A model generated the notes under the pieces. It was not told the origin of the DNA, did no database searches, and worked only from the letters and a program-made list of their open reading frames with translations. A stretch of 64,000 nt of DNA from Enoplosus armatus (Eukaryota; Chordata; Actinopteri; Centrarchiformes; Enoplosidae): positions 8,363,891-8,427,890 of the forward strand of contig NC_092180.1 in assembly GCF_043641665.1 (NCBI RefSeq). The letters run 5' to 3'. The translations under genes were made by a program, and so were the position numbers. Positions 46,577 to 57,597 of this stretch are shown here, one piece after another; position 1 is the stretch's first letter, and each line of letters starts with the position of its first letter.

Positions 46577-46619
<43 letters not shown>
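46544..46619. repeat. Compound CA / GA microsatellite
   Basis: A CA run (about 46544-46570) is followed, after a short spacer, by a GA run (about 46579-46618). Confidence 0.95.
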
Positions 46620-46620
<1 letters not shown>

Positions 46621-49571
46621 TAGACATGCAACATTACTGTTAGATTCAGGTCCTGAGCTCTGTTGACCAGGCTCCTGCCTGAGGCTGTAGGTCACCGACA
46701 GCCAGTTGCTGGACAGCTTGAATTGCTCCAGCAGATGTTTAAATGTGTATGTACATACAGTCTTACAGTAGGAGCACTAAGTTCAATCCTTTGGTCTCTC
46801 TTTCACTGTGCTCTGAGCTCAACCAGATTAGCTAAGAACAAAAGGCAGTCAAAAGCAACCAGTCCTTACATCATGGATCTCTGATTCAAAATACTCTAAC
46901 AAGGATCCTGAAGATTATTTTATATTTGAACACTATAGTGTTTGCAAAGCTGCTCAGATAAAGTGAGGATCCATTAACATGAACCATGTGGTGTAAATAT
47001 GTCGACATGCCCACAAAATCTTCTCCACCTCTGGTCTCTGATTGACCTTCTCTGGTTCTGTTTCCTTCTTCCTGAGGTGCAGCTGCTAGGAAAGCGGCCT
47101 TATCTGTCTTCTTGCCACAGGGCTGAGAGTTCCATTTCCATATTTGCTGCTCCAGGCCAAGGACAGCCAAATGACCTGATGTGTCTTCTTACAAACTTTA
47201 TCCTCCTCACCCACCTAATCTCTTTTTACAAGAGGCTTGGGGTCTTTGTTTTCCCCTCTACACTGTTTCACAAGTTTAAAGGATGTATTATTATTTAAAG
47301 TCACAATTCATCGAGAATAAAAGAACAGAATAGATTACATTAAGTAAGTAAAAATGGCACAGAAAAGAAAATCAAAGAAAGCAAATAAAGTGAGAAAATT
47401 AAATTTATTTGAACGTCTAAAAACAGTCTGAATTTGAATTGAATACAATGACACATATATTGTTGAAGAAAGTCTCAGATTTTCAAGTTAAGTATGTTAA
47501 AAAAGTACAATATATTATGTAAATATATAATCATGTGACTCCCATTGTTTTGTGAAAGAGGTGATTGGGGGGTGAGTTGAACTACTAGCCTTTATTAGAT
47601 CTTTTTGTCAACTTTGCAGTGCCCCTTTACATCTGAATTGTGAGATCACTTTCTCAGGGTTGTTCAGGCAGGTCACATAGCATAAAGTTTATGGTCGAAA
47701 TCATATCCATTTACTTTTGCCGCACGTCATACCCCTCTGTCTCACTGTCATATGTTCACTGTTTAATTCAAATAAAGTTTTATTGTCACATACATAATCG
47801 TCCACAGTTGTCAGAATACATGTGGGACTTCCCCCTCTCTGTAAGCAGGGTAATAATGTAAAAGCGAAGGTAAAAGAGGAGTTAATAAATTCTGTCCAGA
47901 CATGTTCTGACATTTAACTCCTTTTCCTCAGCTTTCTATTAATCTTGTTTGTTCACTTCTGAACAAGTTCCCCACACATGTGGTGGAGACAAAGATGTGG
48001 TTGACCACAACACAGAGCCCAGAGACGAGGTTACATTAACTTCTGTTTTCGGGAGAAACTGGGGGGGTTGTCGCTGCTTAATCATGCAGAACAATCTAGG
48101 ACTAAGCCATCATGCAGGGCATCGTTATCAGGGCCGGGCCTCAGCACACAGTTGGCCATTTGAACAGTGCGCATTCTTGGACTCGAACGTGGGCGGTGAG
48201 TGAATTCACTGAGTCCTTTATACAGAATGAGCATAAGCAGAATGGGACAAAGGCAGAGATAAAGTCAAACAGCATTGGTATTGTCACAAATTGCAAAATA
48301 AAATAAGATAACATAAATCCAAGTGGTCTTGTAAGTAAGCAGTAAGTAAGTAGAGGTAGGAGACACATTTCACATGTTCATAGTTCATAGACAGCAATAT
48401 GCAAAGAAGAAAGTTTAGTCGAGTAAAGTTTAACAAACAGTGAATATATATAAAATATAAAAAATAAATATATATTTTTTTAGGTCTTTTTTTGGGATAA
48501 AATATTACAAGTTAGTACATGTTGTGTTGACAAATGACAAATTACACAGATGTGTCACAGTTACACAGATGAGTCCGTACACAAATATTAAAGTTTGATG
48601 AAACCAAAAATAACCAAACAACAATAATAAGTATGTTGTGGTGTCAATGCCATAGACTGGATATTAAAAATACTGAAGTCATAAGTCTGAGCAGAGACCT
48701 GAACAATGTCTGTAAAATGTCCTATTAATTTTGATATTTCATTCAACTGTTTTATTCTTTTTTTTTTTTCATTAATATAAAAGCTTTACTACATGAAGGT
48801 CTAAAGTTGCTTTCGAAGAACAGAACAGCTTTCGAGAACAGTTGTTGCATTAGTGTACAGTATATATTAATTCATGTATTTTTTTGGCCTGAAAATAGTC
48901 AAATGTAATGGTCTTGAGTAAAAAAAAAAAAAAGGTATCTGCCTTTAAAACCCCCATTATATATAAAGTTTCCCAATTCCCCCCAAAAAGTTCAGATGAC
49001 ATAACTTCCTGGCTGCAACGGTTGCAACAGCTCAGAGTGAGTGAGACACAAGAGCTGCTACAGAACCTGTGTTGTGATCATAGTCATCTCATAATATAGT
49101 CAGTGCATAGGATTTTGTTTTCATAACTTCATCATGTTGCAGTAAATCTAAAGATCCAGTTTGATGCCTCACAGCTCCGCTTCTCCATCTACTGGTGGTC
49201 TGATGGAGGACGTCAATTCTAAACAATCCCTTCAAATAAGACATAGTAATGAGAGCTACAGTATATATAATATTGTCTTTCTTCATTTTATAGAAAAAAT
49301 GACAGAAAACTGAAGTATGGGTGTTTCTTGAAAAAAACAGAATTTAATTTTGCAAGACAGATAAAGCTGTAATAATAATAATAACACAGATTGTCCCTTA
49401 TTCTCACAGGCCAGATGCTCTTTTGTAGGATTTCCAATCAGATTCTTTTGATGTTCAAAGGAGGGACAAAACTTGCTTCTCATCACCAAAATGTCAAATA
49501 CAACCTATGATAGAAGCTCGCTCCAACTTTGGATTGCACCACATGTACCCACTGAACTCAGTCCTGTACGC

Positions 49572-49580
49572 TCAAGGCCA
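49572..49580 (+). promoter_or_regulatory. cyp19a1a: SF-1 / Nr5a site upstream of cyp19a1a
   Basis: TCAAGGCCA is a full match to the Nr5a monomer consensus YCAAGGYCR, about 115 bp upstream of the TATA box. SF-1 is an established activator of gonadal aromatase. A weaker TCAAGGTTT lies at 49600-49608 and an AGGTCA half-site on the minus strand at 49660-49665. Confidence 0.65.
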
Positions 49581-49617
49581 CAGGCACAAATCCAACCCCT
49601 CAAGGTTTCAAGTGTAT

Positions 49618-49624
49618 TGTTTAC
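49618..49624 (-). promoter_or_regulatory. cyp19a1a: Forkhead (Foxl2-type) site upstream of cyp19a1a
   Basis: TGTTTAC, or GTAAACA on the minus strand, is a core forkhead motif 38 bp from the SF-1 site. Foxl2 is known to activate teleost cyp19a1a together with SF-1; binding at this exact site is inferred. Confidence 0.5.
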
Positions 49625-49688
49625 CATTTTCCTCCCCTGTTGTGGCTTTTGCACTACCCTGACCTGGCTCGAAACCAGTTCAGACCAC

Positions 49689-49696
49689 ATATAAAG
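49689..49696 (+). promoter_or_regulatory. cyp19a1a: TATA box of cyp19a1a
   Basis: ATATAAAG lies 86 bp upstream of the start codon, placing transcription start near 49720 and giving a short 5' UTR of about 60 nt. A TATA-driven promoter with a short leader fits the gonadal aromatase promoter of teleosts. Confidence 0.8.
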
Positions 49697-49781
49697 GGAG
49701 AGCCCCGGTTGTTGAGGCAGCTTTCATCACTTGGTGGGTTTTGTGCAGTCGTGCGCAGTTTTGTTTGATATCTGCCTTCTA

Positions 49782-51276
49782 ATGGATCTGATCTCTGCTT
49801 GTGAATGGGCGATGACTCCCGTAGGTTTGGACGCCATAGTGGCAGACCTGTTCTCTGTGTCCCCGAATGCCACTGCAGCAGGATCGCCGGGCATCTCCGT
49901 GGCAACCAGAACCCTATATCTGCTTGTCTGTCTGCTGCTGGTTGCCTGGAGCCACAACGACAAGAAAACTGTACCAGGTAGGTTCAATGGTCACACATTT
50001 GACACTTTGCAGTTTCTTTCTTTGCGCTGGTGCCAGATCTGTTACTATTTTAACATTTATTGGCATTTACCACAACAGGTCCTTCTTTCTGTCTGGGTTT
50101 GGGGCCGCTTCTGTCATATGTGAGATTCATTTGGACTGGTATAGGCACAGCCAGCAACTACTACAACAACAAGTATGGAGACATTGTCAGAGTCTGGATC
50201 AATGGAGAGGAGACCCTCATACTCAGCAGGTTGGTTATCTCTGTTAATGCTGATGAATAACTTTGCCAAACAGTCAATCCAAGTGTAAAGTGATCATCTG
50301 AAGTGTTTTTTCCTCACCATAAGGGCATCAGCGGTGCACCACGTACTGAAGAATGGACATTATACTTCACGTTTCGGGAGCAAGCCGGGACTCAGCTGCA
50401 TCGGCATGAATGAGCGAGGCATCATATTTAACAACAACGTAACTCTGTGGAAAAAGATACGCACCTATTTCACCAAAGGTAACATTTCAACCTTTAATCA
50501 GCCTTCCAGACTTACTGATTGATCCAGTTATTCAGTGATTTGAGGTATTAAATATTTGACTAACCTCCATCACAAAAACCTTGATTTTCTGTGCCAGCCC
50601 TGACAGGTCCGGGCTTGCAGCAGACAGTGGAGGTTGGCGTCTCCTCCACACAGACTCACCTGGACGACCTGGATAGTTTGGATCATGTGGATGTCCTCAG
50701 TTTGCTGCGCTGCACCGTGGTCGACATCTCTAACAGACTCTTCCTGGGTGTACCTGTGAATGGTGAGTAGGCATGCATAAATCTGAGTTTCAGTTAAGAT
50801 ACAGTGAATTTATTTTACTACCGTTGTGTTCCTGATATACTACAGAAAAAGAGCTGCTGCTGAAGATTCAGAAGTATTTTGACACATGGCAGACTGTTCT
50901 GATCAAACCAGACATTTACTTCAAGTTTAATTGGATTCACCAGAGGCACAAGGCAGCAGCGTGAGTCATCTATCTACTGTATCTCTATCCTCATGCTTCT
51001 TCATTCATAAGCCCACCTTTAGGTTTTCTTGGCTGTGTTCCTATTTTATAATCAAGTGTTATATATCTGTTATCTTACAGCCAGGAGCTGCAAGATGCTA
51101 TAGAGAGCCTTGTAGAACAGAAGAGGAGAGATGTGGAGCAGGCAGATAAACTGGACAACATCAACTTCACCACAGAGCTCATATTTGCACAGGTTAGCCT
51201 GACATTTGAACCTCTGTCATTTCTTTTTGCAAATGCTCAGAGTTCTTCAATTTCAAAGAATAGTATTTCATTTTTC

Positions 51277-51314
<38 letters not shown>

Positions 51315-52671
51315 AACCATGGCGAACTGTCTGCGGAGAATGTGAGGCAGTGTGTGTTGGAGATGGTGATCGCAGCACCAGACACTCTGTCCATCAGCCT
51401 CTTCTTCATGCTGCTGCTCCTGAAACAGAATCCAGATGTGGAGCTGCAGCTGCTCCAGGAGATAGACACTGCTGTAGGTAAGGAGCTGGGGAGTCAACAC
51501 TTAAAGACACTGACATTGATAAAATATAGCGGAGATTAAGGAGTGTCTACCATTGCTAAATTTAAACACGTTAGAAGCAGTCATATGCCGTTATCACCTG
51601 ATCTGCTGCATATCAAAGATACAGGTGTTGATTAAACTGTATGGTCATTTTGGAGGCTGCAGTTTGTGGTGCTGTTGAAATGTATTGCATTACACTGACA
51701 GGAGTTTCCATTATATATATATATATGATGGTAATGATATCTTAATGATATCTTATTGCGATTGTCTCATTATAGGTGAGAGGCAGCTTCAGAATGGGGA
51801 CCTTCAGAAGTTGCAGGTGCTGGAGAGCTTCATCAACGAATGCTTGCGCTTCCACCCTGTGGTGGACTTCACTATGCGTCGGGCCCTGTCTGATGACATC
51901 ATAGATGGCTACAGGGTGCCAAAGGGTACAAATATCATCCTGAACACCGGCCACATGCACCGGACAGAGTTTTTCTTCAAACCCAATGAATTCCGTCTGG
52001 AAAACTTTCAAAAAAATGTAAGTAGATGTGTATTATTTGTCAAGTTGAGATTCTATCTTCCACTCTGGGAGTGACTAAATCAATTCTTAAAGACCCTGAA
52101 AGCCTCATTCAGCTTCTTACTGAGAAATTCCTGCATTTCTTTTTTCATCCTTGCTTTTCTCACTAGTTTGAGGTGGGCGGGGCTTGGCTGTAAAAGGTGA
52201 TATGATTTACTTCTGTGCACCAATCAGGATTCAACAACATTTGAATCCAATGACAGTTGATGGGTCGCTTGTTTGTACTGACACTGCCACTGAAATCTTA
52301 TCAAACCTAGTGAAGCTGAGTGTCAAACTGTTAATAATTTTTCTTTAAGTCATGAATATTTTTGTTAAAAAAAAATACTTAACCTCTCTCACCTGTCCTC
52401 CGTCCTCCCTCAGGCTCCTCGTCGGTACTTCCAGCCGTTCGGTTCAGGCCCTCGCGCCTGCGTTGGTAAGCACATCGCCATGGTGATGATGAAATCCATC
52501 CTGGTGACGTTGCTCTCCCAGTACTCTGTGTGCCCCCATCAGGGCTTGACCCTGGACTGCCTCCCACAGACCAACAACCTCTCCCAGCAGCCTGTGGAGC
52601 ATCAGCAGGAGGCCGACCATCTCAGCATGAGATTCTTACCCAGACAGAGAGGTAGCTGGCAAACACTCTGA
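49782..52671 (+). CDS. cyp19a1a: Aromatase, ovarian type (cytochrome P450 19A1a), complete, 9 coding exons
   Basis: Aromatase converts androgens to oestrogens in the endoplasmic reticulum, with electrons from P450 reductase, and is central to ovarian differentiation in fish. The exons are 49782-49977, 50079-50229, 50324-50478, 50598-50762, 50846-50960, 51081-51192, 51315-51477, 51776-52017 and 52414-52671, summing to 1557 nt or 518 residues, the usual teleost length. An N-glycosylation sequon (N29-A-T) precedes a membrane segment at about 43-57. The I-helix [11 protein letters not shown] starts near residue 314, the ExxR motif is E374-C-L-R377, and heme-binding [15 protein letters not shown] has the ligand Cys449. 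The N terminus [17 protein letters not shown] is the gonadal (a) paralogue as I remember it; linkage to gldn and dmxl2 agrees. The frame stays open upstream to a TTG, but ATG 49782 is the family start. Exons 4 to 6 look more diverged than the motif regions. Confidence 0.98.
51278..51314 (+). promoter_or_regulatory. cyp19a1a: (TG)15 T4 CAG acceptor of cyp19a1a exon 7
   Basis: The usual pyrimidine tract is replaced by fifteen TG units and four T directly before the CAG. The same architecture in CFTR (TG repeat plus short T tract) weakens the acceptor and causes variable exon skipping. Exon 7 (163 nt) encodes the I-helix and is not a multiple of three. Confidence 0.85.
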
Positions 52672-52895
52672 GACTCTGACCTTCATTGTTTTCTTCATTT
52701 GTATACAGAATATATACTGTACATATACTATCTGATCTCCATTACTACATTTATATTATCTTATGACTGTACAAAGCTGGCTTTTATATTTTCGTATGTA
52801 TTAGAATTGTATTTCTACTTGAGCTATTATGAATTATGTGAAATGTAAGTTTAGACATGCTAATATTGAAATAAATGTAAATTATTATGCCAATA
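52672..52895 (+). other. cyp19a1a: cyp19a1a 3' UTR
   Basis: A short AT-rich 3' UTR follows the TGA (52669-52671). AATAAA at 52870-52875 is followed by a GT-rich stretch (TGTTGTGTTGTTGTCG), a good poly(A) signal arrangement. Confidence 0.7.
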
Positions 52896-53695
52896 TGTTG
52901 TGTTGTTGTCGTCTTTTTGGGGTGTTTTCTCATTTTCTTTCTGAATGTAATCACACATATTTAGACTAGAAAATATTTAGAGCATTTTCCAAGTAAGAAA
53001 CTGGCCCTCTCTTCTGTTTTAAAATCTCCTCCCCCCTCCCCCCGCTAAATTCAACTCACCATTTTATTTTATTTTAAGAGCATTTCTAAAATGTTGTACG
53101 AATAAACGGCAGAAAAGCTGCAGATAAAGGAGCAGGAGCAATGTCTTTGTTTGTGTTTGCAAATGTTGGTCAGGAGGGGGCACTGCAACATATAACACAA
53201 CAATGTGATCATCAGCGCGGCCAAATACAGCAACCAATCTGTTCATCATGTTCAATTGCTCTGCCTCTGGGCAAACGTGGCAATACATTTCACACACAGA
53301 TGTTTCAATTTGTATTGCTTCCACTCCCTAAACACCAGGAGCCCTCAAAGGATTATACTGAGAGACCACAGGAGCTCTGCTTGGAAACGTGTTTGTTTGA
53401 TTGTGTGTTTGAAAGATAAGAGAAACAGAGACGGTGTACTGAGGAAGAAGCTAAGAGAAAATATACATGTAGATAAGGTTTCCAGCTTTCCTGAGATGCC
53501 AACCCTCACCTGGCTATCAGTGATGCAAGAGAGTGAAATCATCTAAAATAAGAGTCTCAATCTCAGTGTCACTGACACACAACCACCTGTCAAGAAAACA
53601 CACACACACAGACACACAAGTGCTTGGTAGGCTAACAAAGACCATCTCACAACCTCTGCAGAAAGTTTTTCTCTTTTATAGAGATATCTTTTTTA

Positions 53696-53736
<41 letters not shown>

Positions 53737-54282
53737 CACAGGCTGCTCCTTGCAGGTGTCCTGAGATGAATGAGATGAATCACTTTCTCATTAACCTCGG
53801 TCTCATTCCTGTCCTCCATCAGGATGGAAAGAATCTCATGTACACAGCAGGAGCTCTGATTACACTTTGTTAGATGTGTCTTGTTTACCAGGAAAACAAT
53901 CATTTTCAAAATAATCTTCATTTCAGAATAAGCTTCATTCTGTTATTGAGAGTTAATAGAGAATTACGTCATTAAAAATGTATGCAAATAGAGGAATACT
54001 GGGAAATATCAAGCTGAATATCAAATGAATCTGTTGCTGCTAAGTTCCTCTCATACTCTGCATGTTGCTCCTCTGACTATTTGTTTTTCCAAAACCCAGA
54101 AATCCTTCTAAAAGAATAGAAAAACCATGTATTGTCTGTATCAGTTCAAGTCTTAAAGTGCCACTTCCAACATCTGCCACATTTGTTAGCACTTACTACA
54201 CTGTAGCTTCAGGGTGGAAAGATGCCTTAATTATCACTTCCACACGTAAGCGCCTGATACTGTCATTTTCAATCACCATCAG

Positions 54283-54318
<36 letters not shown>

Positions 54319-54319
54319 A
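54283..54319. repeat. TATC tetranucleotide microsatellite
   Basis: About nine uninterrupted TATC units. Confidence 0.97.
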
Positions 54320-54355
54320 GCTCAGTTGTACTTAAACAAACAAGACTAAGAGTTT

Positions 54356-54690
54356 ACATCCATGCTAGCAGCTCTGTGAGGCTAATGTCAGCATGCTAAC
54401 ATGCTCACAATAATAATACAAACATGCTGATGTTTAACATGTATAGTGTTTACCATCTTAGTTTAGCGTGTTAGCATGGCAACATTTGCTATTAAGCACT
54501 AAACATAAAGTTGAGGCTGATGAAAATGTCATTAGTTTTGCAAGTATTTGGTCGTACAAGTATTTGACAATTCTTTTTTTGAAGATGACACTAGATGAAA
54601 AGTCCACCAAAGTTATTACAATTCATCCTTAAGAGAGCAGTGTCAGCAAATTACATGGCAATTCAGATATTTAATTCTGGACAATATTGG
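54356..54690. repeat. Widespread percomorph interspersed repeat (ATGCTAGCAGCTCTGTGAGG type)
   Basis: Runs such as CAGCATGCTAACATGCTCAC, CATGCTGATGTTTA, ACCATCTTAGTTTAGC and AAAGTTATTACAATTCATCC are ones I recognise from a high-copy repeat in perciform genomes. No coding frame is present. The class (DNA or SINE) is uncertain. Confidence 0.65.
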
Positions 54691-55469
54691 TTTCCTTGTG
54701 TGTCTTTACAGTAAATAATCGTAATGTTTTGCCTGTCAAGATTGAGGCAGTTTCAACTGTGTAGTGGAGAAAATGCAGAGAGCTCCAGTATACTGAGTAC
54801 ATACTGAGCTAATGTGATTCCTCTGGCTCCAAACTGTGGGACATCAGGCATCTGCTAAATAGATCTGTGGTAACTTTCACTTCAAGTCTACTACTGGGGA
54901 CTGTGGACTGCGGTGTGTGTGTGTGTCAGTTTAGGAAATATTTTAAAAGGGGAATTGAATAATACTTGTGGTTTCAAACTGTGTCAGTCTCGCCTCCTTT
55001 TGGCATAAAGGTCGCCCGTGTGTCTGTCACTGTGATTGCAGTTTTAACATGCCAGTGTCTTTTAAAGTCAGAAGAAACACATTTTACTATCTTATGGTAG
55101 GGCACCTCAAAGAAAATGTTATACACAGAACTGTGTTTTACTTGGACCAGAACGGGGCATTACTGTTAAGGTTTTAAGGTATTATAACAGCTTGCCTTGC
55201 AGAATCTGATGCACTTCTTTGAAATAGTCTGTTCCTTCTCTTAAGGAAGCCCATGGTTCTTCACTTGTGGTTTTTGTTAGTCTCATGATGTATATTTTCC
55301 GTCTCGTTCCATTTATTTCTATTGCTGCATGACAGATTTGTAGAGGCAGGATGCCAGACAGCTTTTAAAATAACTCAGACATAAGAGCCTAGCAGCAAAA
55401 AGTTAAGACTGTCCTGCCTCGTGTTCTGATTGGCAACCTGATTGATTACATGCTGTTAACTGCCCACAA

Positions 55470-55470
55470 A

Positions 55471-55510
<40 letters not shown>
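55470..55510. repeat. CA microsatellite
   Basis: A CA repeat with one TA interruption near its start. Confidence 0.95.
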
Positions 55511-55514
<4 letters not shown>

Positions 55515-56059
55515 TTATGCTGTGCTAAAATTCTCAAATGCCAGTGGCCATATTGTCTCTCTGTTTCAGTCCCCTGCTGGATTATTGCTTCATTAAAAGA
55601 GAGCCTTGGTTGCCATGGAAACATCTACCAGATAGGGTCAACCGGCGATGTACTCATCTCTCTACGTTGTCGGTACATTGTTAATGTGAATTGTACCTCT
55701 TACAATTAATTTCCATGATGATGAGAGACATTTGCTTGTTTGAATGTGTTTCACTGATACTTTGTGCTCATATGAACCGCACATTTCAGTGCTTTTAATA
55801 ATCACAGACAAACAGGAGTGAATCTCTCTCATCAGGCCGGTCTGTCTGAAAAAGCCCAGGCTGGAAGGCTCTCTGTCATGTGAAGGCACTGGATCACACG
55901 CAAACTCTCACTTCATGGCCTTTTCATGTGGCCCGCTTTGCAAAGTCAGCTCGTTTGTTTCTCATTGAACATAAGAGGAGAGTGGTGGCGCCCGTCATTA
56001 CAGGAAGCTCTTCTGCTTCATCTTCGTTTAGTCTGCCATTTCTGCCCACTTTCAAAATA

Positions 56060-56165
56060 AAGCCGCGTTTCAACCCAAAGTACCCAGAACTTTTGGTCCC
56101 AGGTACTACTTTTCAAGTACTTTTTAGTTTGAGGGTGGTACAGCAGCTAGTCTGTACTTTGATGC
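56060..56165. repeat. Probable fish interspersed repeat fragment
   Basis: GCGTTTCAACCCAAAGTACC, TTTTGGTCCCAGGTACTACT and related words match, from memory, the ends of a common teleost MITE-type repeat. It is a fragment with no frame. Confidence 0.4.
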
Positions 56166-56579
56166 TGTTGTTTCTCTCTCTGCCCATCAGTTTGTCTGTT
56201 AACACCAGTTTGGGTTTGACTGGGAAAGTTGTGGAATTCAAAACATTTCCAAAATGTCCATTACAAAAGCATTCACCCAGCTGTCTGAAGATGGGCAATG
56301 AACACAAGAACATTAAAACATCTTCACCAATTTGGCAACACGTGCGCAGCATTTAGAAACAAATGCTGCAAATAGAGGAAACACAACAAAATACAGAAAC
56401 ATTGCACAGTAGCACAGATGACAACAGAAACTGTTTCCAGGGGACACTAAAAAATGATGCACACAACTGGGAAAGACTTGTTGTTACCATGGTTTGTGAC
56501 TCATGAAGTTACTGAAGTCTGCTGTCAGTAAGTGGTCATTTTTTATAACTTACATAGTTACTTTCCAGCACTGCCTCCC

Positions 56580-56785
56580 AAAGACATGCTGGTTACAGTA
56601 GGTAAACTGGTGCCTCTAAATTGCCTTTAGGGTTTGATTGTAAGTTTGAATGGTTGTTTGTGTATATGTGTCAGCCCTGTGAAAGACTGGCGACCTGTCA
56701 AGACTGTACCTGTCCAAGTGAGCTGGGATAGGCTCCTGCCTCTATCCACCCTGCAAAGGATAGATAATGGATGGTTAGATGAAAC
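56580..56785 (+). repeat. LINE-tail-like fish repeat
   Basis: Words such as CTCTAAATTGCCTTTAGG, CAGCCCTGTGAAAGACTGGC, GAGCTGGGATAGGCTCC and a closing AGATAATGGATGGTTAGATG are diagnostic of a very common teleost repeat resembling L2/CR1 LINE 3' ends with an ATGG-rich tail. The family name comes from memory. Confidence 0.6.
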
Positions 56786-56904
56786 TATCCATCAGTTTAT
56801 AATGTACTTGAAATGTGCTTCACCTCGTCCAGCTACAAAATGAAAATGCTACTTAACCAATTAATTCGTCAGTAATAGAAATCCTATAATACAGACACTC
56901 TGTG

Positions 56905-57034
56905 TAATGACCACTTTTGATGCTTGTACTTTGCTGATAATACTAACGTACCAATACTTATTTACTTAAGTAAGATTTTGAATGCAGGACCTTGACTTGT
57001 AATGGAGTATTTTTGCATCGTGGTACTGGATATG
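56905..57034 (-). repeat. Fragment of the AAGTAAAAGTA-type teleost element
   Basis: On the minus strand it reads AAATACTCCATTACAAGTCA then CCTGCATTCAAAATCTTACT, the left part of the same family as 44166-44597. A matching right end (AGTTACTTTCCAGCACTG) occurs 5' at 56556-56573, separated by the LINE-tail-like repeat. Confidence 0.6.
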
Positions 57035-57561
57035 AATTCTTCCTTCACCAGTGGTCATTATCTCCTGTTAGTGTATTGTGGTTGGTTTGTCCTATCACGC
57101 AGAGACACAGTAGATTTGACAGCAGTAGTTACACAAGCAAAGGAACTTGCAAACTAAACGGTCCCACATTACTGAGGGCAAATTTATGGAGATGCTGATG
57201 GTGGTGATTATGTCAGAAACTGAATTACAGAGGCTTAGCCAAAACTCAAGAGCTTTATATGCAAAAGGCCAGAGGGACTGAACCATGCTCGAGAATAATA
57301 TTCAGTTTCAGTTTCATATTTAAGGTCTTGTAACTTTTGATTTAATATAAAAGTCTTCCAAGCAAATCAAGATAGTGTCGAGTCACTTTTATGCTTCTCT
57401 GTCTCAGGGCGATTGCACAGTTTGTTTCTATTCATGCTCATGCAGCCTACACACCAACTCTCAGGTTAAAGAAACACGCAGCTTTATTGCTAGGATCAGT
57501 GTAGCTCAGCTTGTTGTGATTACTGCCATATCTTTTTTGTCATTGCAATATTGCAGAAGAG

Positions 57562-57564
<3 letters not shown>

Positions 57565-57594
<30 letters not shown>
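57565..57594. repeat. CA microsatellite
   Basis: An uninterrupted CA repeat of 15 units. Confidence 0.96.

Positions 57595-57597
<3 letters not shown>

Larger units (their letters stand above)
45429..49571. other. Intergenic DNA between gldn and cyp19a1a (divergent promoters)
   Basis: gldn is transcribed leftward and cyp19a1a rightward, so both promoters lie within or at the edges of this 4.3 kb. I see no gene. It contains GT (45722-45770), CA (45912-45946), CA plus GA (46544-46619) and AT-rich runs. A short stretch near 47766-47800 (CAAATAAAGTTTTATTGTCA) resembles a common teleost repeat. A TATA-like word on the minus strand lies at 45856-45862, about 430 bp before the gldn start codon; its use is speculative. 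Confidence 0.55.

Noticed and set aside
49731..49781. In-frame N-terminal extension of aromatase
   Set aside because: The extended frame starts with TTG, not ATG, and would begin only about 10 bases after the expected transcription start; ATG 49782 gives the family N terminus.
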